A stretch of DNA of 64,000 nucleotides from Haliotis asinina (Eukaryota > Mollusca > Gastropoda > Lepetellida > Haliotidae), in contig NC_090290.1 in the NCBI RefSeq assembly GCF_037392515.1, positions 16,629,753-16,693,752 of the forward strand, in the 5' to 3' direction. The notes beneath the pieces were generated by a model. That model did not search any database and was not told the DNA's origin. It saw nothing but the letters and a program-made list of their open reading frames with translations. Shown one piece after another: positions 59,020-64,000 of the stretch. How positions within the stretch are numbered: position 1 is the first letter of the stretch; each line of letters opens with the position of its first letter. The translations under genes and the position numbers were made by a program.

Positions 59020-59530
59020 ATGATGCTGACCTGGTCTATTTGTGACTATTGGTATAAGTTAGAGACTGATCAATAACAGTCAAAGCAGTGGAAACAGGTC
59101 TTCTCTTCCGTCGAAAGAAAGGGTGTTCGAATTCCATCAGTTGGCAAGGCGATGGCTTCTGATATCTGGTACTCCAAAGAAATCCTGAAAGCAGATTATC
59201 TCAGGAAAGGTCAGACCTTTAATGGTTAAAATGACGTTGATTTGCTCGTACAAGTGCGTAGGACATGAAGGCTAAGCATCGAGGAAACCCACACAAGATG
59301 CGTTGTTCCTCCAGCACAGTGCATCTGTCATGGCTGCAACACTTGAGTGCGGCTTTGATTCACCATCATCTGTAGCTTTCGGATTCCACACATCTGTATA
59401 ACGCCAAGGAACTGAATAGGAAGCTTGGGATCATAATGAACAGAACTGTTCCCACCACTAGGTCGGAACTTTCTCCACCGGAGAATAACCAGTCTCCATT
59501 ACCCGCCGATGCATCAAAGGCAAACAGAAG
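59020..59530 (+). pseudogene. Decayed mariner-type DNA transposase
   Basis: Fragments in order match the mariner transposase: a stretch ending LETDQ-stop-QSKQW near 59065-59090, then SLPSKERV near 59105, then GKAMASDIWYSKEILKADYL followed by RKGQTFNG near 59140-59230, then in another frame LFLQHSASVMAATLECGFDS near 59307. In mariner the third block carries LFLQDNA; here the catalytic Asp reads His. Stops and frameshifts separate the blocks, so it is dead. No terminal inverted repeats were found; remnants may begin upstream of 59020. Confidence 0.82.
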
Positions 59531-59665
59531 ACATTTTTTTATGAATGAATTAACTCAGATATAATATTACTTAGGCTTGTAAGGCTAAACACTTTATAGG
59601 CGCCAGTTGTGTACATCAAAGCATGTCATTGATTGCTAGTTTTCTTGCATCCATGAAGATAGGGT

Positions 59666-59775
59666 GGTGCGGCTCACTGAATGTCCATGCAGTTTATCAC
59701 TCGATTGTATGTTCCAAACTCGATTATTTACAGACCGCCGGATTAATGCGGGAATGTTGATTAGTGAGGGGCAAA
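59666..59775 (+). mobile_element. SINE-A 3' fragment
   Basis: TTATCACTCGATTGTATGTT, CAAACTCGATTATTTACAGA and CCGCCGG, then a diverged 3' end. Confidence 0.75.
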
Positions 59776-62400
59776 CAGTATCCTTGCACGACACTTAAAT
59801 ATTCAGTGCGGATGAATAAGGCTCAATGCTAACTGATCACAAATTAGGTATATTTTCGGTTACACGCTACCACCAAATGCATATTTTCTGCATGTTAAGG
59901 CCACTGGATTCATTTCTCACTGGGTACAAAACAACCTCATCATGATCATACCCATGAGAACAAATCAGCATGAACCCTCTAGTTAATTAGTACGTTCTCA
60001 AAGCATTCTGACACAAAGCCCCACCGTAGAGATATTCCTTAACACAGTTGTCATTTCCAATTAACAGAATAGTATCGCCATGCTGGGAGTATCAATCCCA
60101 TGTTCACGTTATTAAATGGGTTAACCTTTACGTTAAATAGTGTACTAACTTCACTGTTATCTCTTCGGTACTGACAAAAGGATCATAGGGAAATACATTA
60201 CCATGTATTGCAATAAGTAAAAAATCATAAACCCCATGAATAGAAATATTTTACTGCCTATTATTAGTTCAACCATAATTGTTTGTTACTTGTTGCTATT
60301 TTGTAAAATGTTTTTGGGAGCCCATATCATATTGCTGAAAACAGCTTATAGCTAAACTTCCTCACTTGTAGTGTCTGCAGATAAAAACGGAAAGGGCAGA
60401 ATGTTAGGAAAACCAAGGACGCATCTTGTGGAAGATGGGAAAAGATTGGTCTTGTTACAGTGCATGACCGTCGGAAAAACAAATCGTTGGTCTTATTGTG
60501 GTCAGTAGCTGATATCTGCGTTATGTGTGGTTTTGAACAGGTTTAGAGATTTGGGTTTGACGGCTTCCACAAGAACTTAAACGTTGTAAGAAACGGTCTG
60601 TTGTGTATTGGGACAATTTTTCATCTCTTAAGTCAATGATCATGACTTGCTATGCTGTTCGGTTCATGTCAGTATCAGTGCCGTGGGTTTTCCTGTCAGG
60701 CAGTGAGTGAGTGAGTGAGTGAGTGAGTGGGTGAGTGAGTGAGTGAGTGAGTGAGTGAGTGAGTGGGTGAGTGAGTGAATGGGTGTGTGAGTGAGTGGGT
60801 GAGTGAGTGAGTGGGTGTGTGAGTGAGTGGGTGAGTGAGTGAGTGGGTGTGTTAGTGAATGAGTGGATGGGTGAGTAAGTGAGTGGGTGGGTGGGTGAGT
60901 GAGCGTGACATTCTGAAGAAATGAAGGTTTCGGATCGTTTACAATTCACCACGTGTATGTATCTACTACAAATATCGAGGTTTTCAAAGGTTTCTTGCTC
61001 GTGCAAGGTACGCAAATATGCGCAGCGTAAGATGTTTGTAAATGTGTTTGCAAATGTGTTTGTGATATATTTGTAAATTTACTGTCTTCCTTGATGATTC
61101 AAATATTGTCTTGCCAAGACTTTATTGTTCTTACGCTGTTAGGGTGCTGAGCAAACAGACAAACACTGTCGTCAATCGTCACCTGTGGCGACATCTCAAG
61201 ATAGCACGAGAATAATCCCAGATCTTGAAATACAACACCCACACAAGGTTCACTGAGCTTTATCTATGCCTGTATGTCAAGTAAGTCTTTGACGTAGGGA
61301 TGATACATTAAATACACCTCATATCTGATAACTCAATATGCAAGTCCTATGACACCAATGTGATTATGGTGATTTAAGTTTATGACTCATAGCAAACTTT
61401 TCCCATTATTTGTCTTTCAGACAAGGATCTTAAAAGTGAGAATGAGAGGTGTATCGTATGAAGACAAATCTTAAAAGAGACTGGTTTGTTTCCTTATTGC
61501 CTTTGGCCAAATCTTTGAACGAGAAGAATCAGATGCCCTTTCATTGTTCAGCATGCCTAAAACCTCTAACTAAGTCCTTTGTCAGTCAGTTGTTAGAATA
61601 TAGAACCGCTACCAGGCTGATTAAGATTAACTGGAACAAGTACTTTGTTGTGATCTCACCAGACACGTTGCAAAAACTCCAAGCACTGAGGACTTCAGTC
61701 TTGACACAAACATCTAGTGGTCAGGAAATCCAAGTGTGCATTCCTGTTGTCTATTAATCTAATTTCTAAAACGTACCATCATATATATCTTTTGTTTACA
61801 GAAGAGTAACTGAAAAAATATGACCTTTGTCAATATGGCAGATTCCTGAATTCAATTAGTCATGCACATGCTTCCTTTTTGAGAACTCGCAGACTCAGTA
61901 TAAGATAAGACGTTCAGTTATTTGGTGAATGCCTACAATAATTCAACAAGTCATCTGAGATACCCACTGGATGAGAATGTCATGACAAGTCATTCTGAAG
62001 GTACACGAATACGCCATTGTGAAATTAAGGGAGTATGTATGGGTACTTTTTAAAGTTAAAAGTTACATCTTTAGTTTGCTTTGCTAATAACAAACGTAAG
62101 TTTGTCCCTGTACATGGGACTTTATTACCCTTACGATGAATTTGCCGATTGGTAAATAGTCAGAGCATAGTGAAACCATATAAGCGGATTTGCCAGGGTG
62201 TACGATCGTACATCCCGTCAAATCTGTCATGTGACACACTACACAGGTTGCATGAATGACCTTCATCTTAGATGAAATGTGGCTGCCAAAAGAATGATCA
62301 CTTCTAAATACAATTATGATTACAAACAGAGTAACACAATTGTTTCTGTAGGTTCCTATGTGTTTGTGTCAATAAATATATTCCCCTTATAAAAATAAGA
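59776..62400. other. No gene seen apart from the (GAGT)n tract
   Basis: A 102-codon frame at 61449-61757 (+), which lacks an ATG at its first codon, includes FHCSACLKPL and a Thr/Leu-rich end. It is not overlapped by repeats, but I do not recognise it. An AG acceptor-like TCTTTCAG lies at about 61420. Confidence 0.35.
60702..60902. repeat. (GAGT)n microsatellite, about 200 bp
   Basis: GAGT units with GGGT, GTGT and GAAT variants. The Ser/Thr/His-rich open frame on the - strand (60650-61015) comes from it. GAGT is the complement of the SINE tail CTCA, so it may have grown from a SINE tail whose body is now lost; no body is visible next to it. Confidence 0.93.
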
Positions 62401-62575
62401 ATGAGGAGAGTGCCCGGGTTCTCCACCGGGAGCACAGCCCTTCTGACAATCTGGGTAATGCAGAAGGCTGCAGTGTTGGGGAGCCTACATATTCTCTGGA
62501 TAGTTCTTGGTGGGTTCGACTAGGCAGTGTTTCCTGGGAGAAGTCCCATTCGCTATCTGCGCTGCGTGTGGAGTT
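62401..62575. repeat. ~170-bp direct repeat, left copy
   Basis: CCCGGGTTCTCCACCGGGAG, GTTCTTGGTGGGTTCGACTA and GGCAGTGTTTCCTGGGAGAA occur here and again at 63338-63510, in the same order and direction with roughly 90% identity by eye. Confidence 0.9.
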
Positions 62576-63330
62576 TAAGCGTGCCAAGGTTGTTGGACAA
62601 CATCTGAAATTTGAAATTGATTTCATTGATGGCGATGTACTGCTGGACGGTACAGCGATGGGAGTGAACCAGGTGAAGTCCTTTACCAAGTCTGTCCAGA
62701 AGCGGTCCTTTGTGGAGAAGCTGTCTGAGAAGCCATTGCAACGTGTTTACATGCAGTGTGGGGAACAGAATAGCAGTCCAGCCGACTCCTTCGTCTGGAT
62801 GAAGTCGGCTGGTCTCAAATGTGAAACTGAGGGTTTCCCTTTTGCTGCTCAGGACCAGTCACTTCCCACTCGCAATCGCCAGAATGTGATTCTTTAAGAA
62901 ATATCATTATGAAATGTCGTCTTTGCAATGAATTTACAGAGACTGTCCATCACCTTGTCAGTGGATGACCTTCCTTGGCACAAACAGCATATCTTAAAAG
63001 ACATGATGGCATGACTCGCTGTTTATACTATCGTCTCAGCCATGCCTGTGGCTTTGACCCCGAGGTAATGATGCTTTTAAACTTCTCTGGAATAGGCCAA
63101 TGTACAGCCTGAGACGAATTCCAGCCAATAAACCTGATCTTGTCCTTTTTGATAAAGCCAATGGAATTATTTATATCATTGAATTTTCTGTCTCTTTTGA
63201 CCGCAGTGTGATTGGCAAGTTTCAGGAAAAGCATGATAAATGACCTCGCCTTTGAAATCCCAATTACACTGTCGTCAGGCTCCCCATTGTTCTCGGTGCC
63301 CTTGGTTTGGTACCTCCTGATCTCTAGGCG
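62568..63330 (+). mobile_element. 3' end of a non-LTR retrotransposon with restriction-like endonuclease domain, decayed
   Basis: The first frame (62568-62897) ends with the region after the reverse transcriptase: a stretch reading WMKSAGLKCETEGFPFAAQD. After a frameshift the second frame (from 62909) reads KCRLCNEFTETVHHLVSG, then a stop where a Cys is expected, then SLAQTAYLKRHDGMTR: a CCHC zinc knuckle. After a gap comes RRIPANKPDLVLFDK and IIEFSVSFDRS (63110-63200), the PD...E core of the restriction-like endonuclease found in R2/R4/NeSL-type elements. The reverse transcriptase itself is absent. Frameshifts, the lost Cys and a deletion before 63100 show it is dead. The 180-codon frame on the - strand (63028-63570) is a shadow. 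Confidence 0.78.
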
Positions 63331-63337
63331 CAGATCA

Positions 63338-63510
63338 GAAGAGTTCCCGGGTTCTCCACCGGGGGCACAGCCCCTCTGACAACATGGGCAATGCAGAAGG
63401 GGAATGCAATGTTGGGGAGCCTCCATATTCTCCGGAAAGTTCTTGGTGGGTTCGACTAGGCAGTGTTTCCTGGGAGAGGTCCCTTTCGCTGTCTGCGCTG
63501 CGTGTAGAGG
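63338..63510. repeat. ~170-bp direct repeat, right copy
   Basis: Partner of 62401-62575, just after the endonuclease fragment. Its frame continues to a stop near 63530. Confidence 0.9.
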
Positions 63511-63736
63511 GGGCGAAGGCCCTGAGCTGATGATAAGCCTTACCGGCCTGACTTTGCCAGGATCACACAAACCCTCTCTGCTGCAAAACGTAATAAAAAC
63601 TAAGTCACCCTTAGTTATCTCCGTTTATAACCGTTCAGGAAATAAGGCGAAACGTTTCGGGTTTAATTCTGCCGAAGGGTGAATGTCATTCTGCAGAGAT
63701 AAGCTTATTTAGAAGATCGTAAGGGTAATAAACTCT

Positions 63737-63870
63737 TCACAGGGTGTTTTGAAAGGGAGCAGCACTGTAAGACCCTTGTAAATTCCATATGTCCTTCAGC
63801 TGCGCCTCAGGTATTGAGGAATTTACAAGGGTCTTACGGTCCCCTACACCCTTTCAGAACACCGTGTAAC
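63737..63870. repeat. Strong inverted repeat (hairpin), MITE-like
   Basis: GTAAGACCCTTGTAAATTCC (63767-63786) is the exact complement of GGAATTTACAAGGGTCTTAC (63818-63837). Outside it, CAGGGTGTTTTGAAAGGG pairs with CCCTTTCAGAACACCGTG with few mismatches. Arms are ~50 bases around a 31-base loop. It may be a small non-autonomous element; no coding potential. Confidence 0.85.
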
Positions 63871-64000
63871 GAAAATTAAGCCTGAGAAAGGAAATGACAC
63901 TCCGTCCCATGGCCTGTCATATAATTATTTTGGGCCCACCAAAGCAACATTGTCCCCAAAGGTATATCATGGGCAGAAAATCTCCAATAAAAATGCACTT

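Noticed and set aside
63028..63570. 180-codon protein on the - strand
   Set aside because: It is the reverse shadow of the retrotransposon endonuclease and the ~170-bp direct repeat.

Overview
This window looks like nuclear DNA of a gastropod mollusc, most likely an abalone (Haliotis-type). It is AT-rich and intron-rich, full of microsatellites and minisatellites, and carries more than twenty copies of an approximately 230-270 bp SINE. I associate that SINE, which has (CTCA)n or (AAAC)n tails, with abalone genomes. The organism call is inference from repeat style, the decayed Tc1/mariner elements and one animal gene. Nothing suggests bacteria: no operons, no ribosome-binding sites, and almost all long open frames lie in repeats.

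The main gene is the 5' part of a class B1 (secretin-family) G-protein-coupled receptor on the + strand, closest by recall to calcitonin receptor / calcitonin-receptor-like / DH31 receptor. Four coding exons can be read: 3908-4031, 43705-43815, 45434-45540 and 51226-51341. Their splice phases fit (1, 1, 0, 2). Joined, they give about 152 residues holding all six cysteines of the extracellular hormone-receptor (HRM) domain and the first membrane helix. Helices 2-7 must lie beyond the window. A TATA box at 3752 and two short upstream ORFs precede the chosen start. The introns are about 39.7, 1.6 and 5.7 kb.

Intron 1 (4032-43704) is a repeat landscape. It holds SINE-A copies in both directions, tRNA-derived SINE-B and SINE-C, two decayed Tc1-like transposase genes (31.85-32.83 kb, +; 34.5-35.3 kb, -) and several tandem arrays: 61, 30, 18, ~65, ~86 and 66 bp units and compound (ATC)n. 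The largest is a 66-bp satellite at 36.4-38.3 kb with a higher-order pattern. An SINE at 31354-31626 has a perfect 12-bp target-site duplication, which fixes the element's ends. Intron 2 begins with a minisatellite whose unit is the exon-intron junction itself, so the 5' splice site is repeated about nine times at 31-32 bp spacing. Intron 3 holds a 33-bp minisatellite grown from the 5' region of a SINE and a compound (TCA)n array.

Downstream of the last exon (51.3-64 kb) are three same-direction SINE-A copies in a row, a decayed mariner transposase (59.0-59.5 kb), a (GAGT)n tract, the 3' end of a non-LTR retrotransposon with a restriction-like endonuclease domain (62.57-63.33 kb) flanked by ~170-bp direct repeats, and a strong hairpin at 63.74-63.87 kb. 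The remaining sequence shows no gene I can support.
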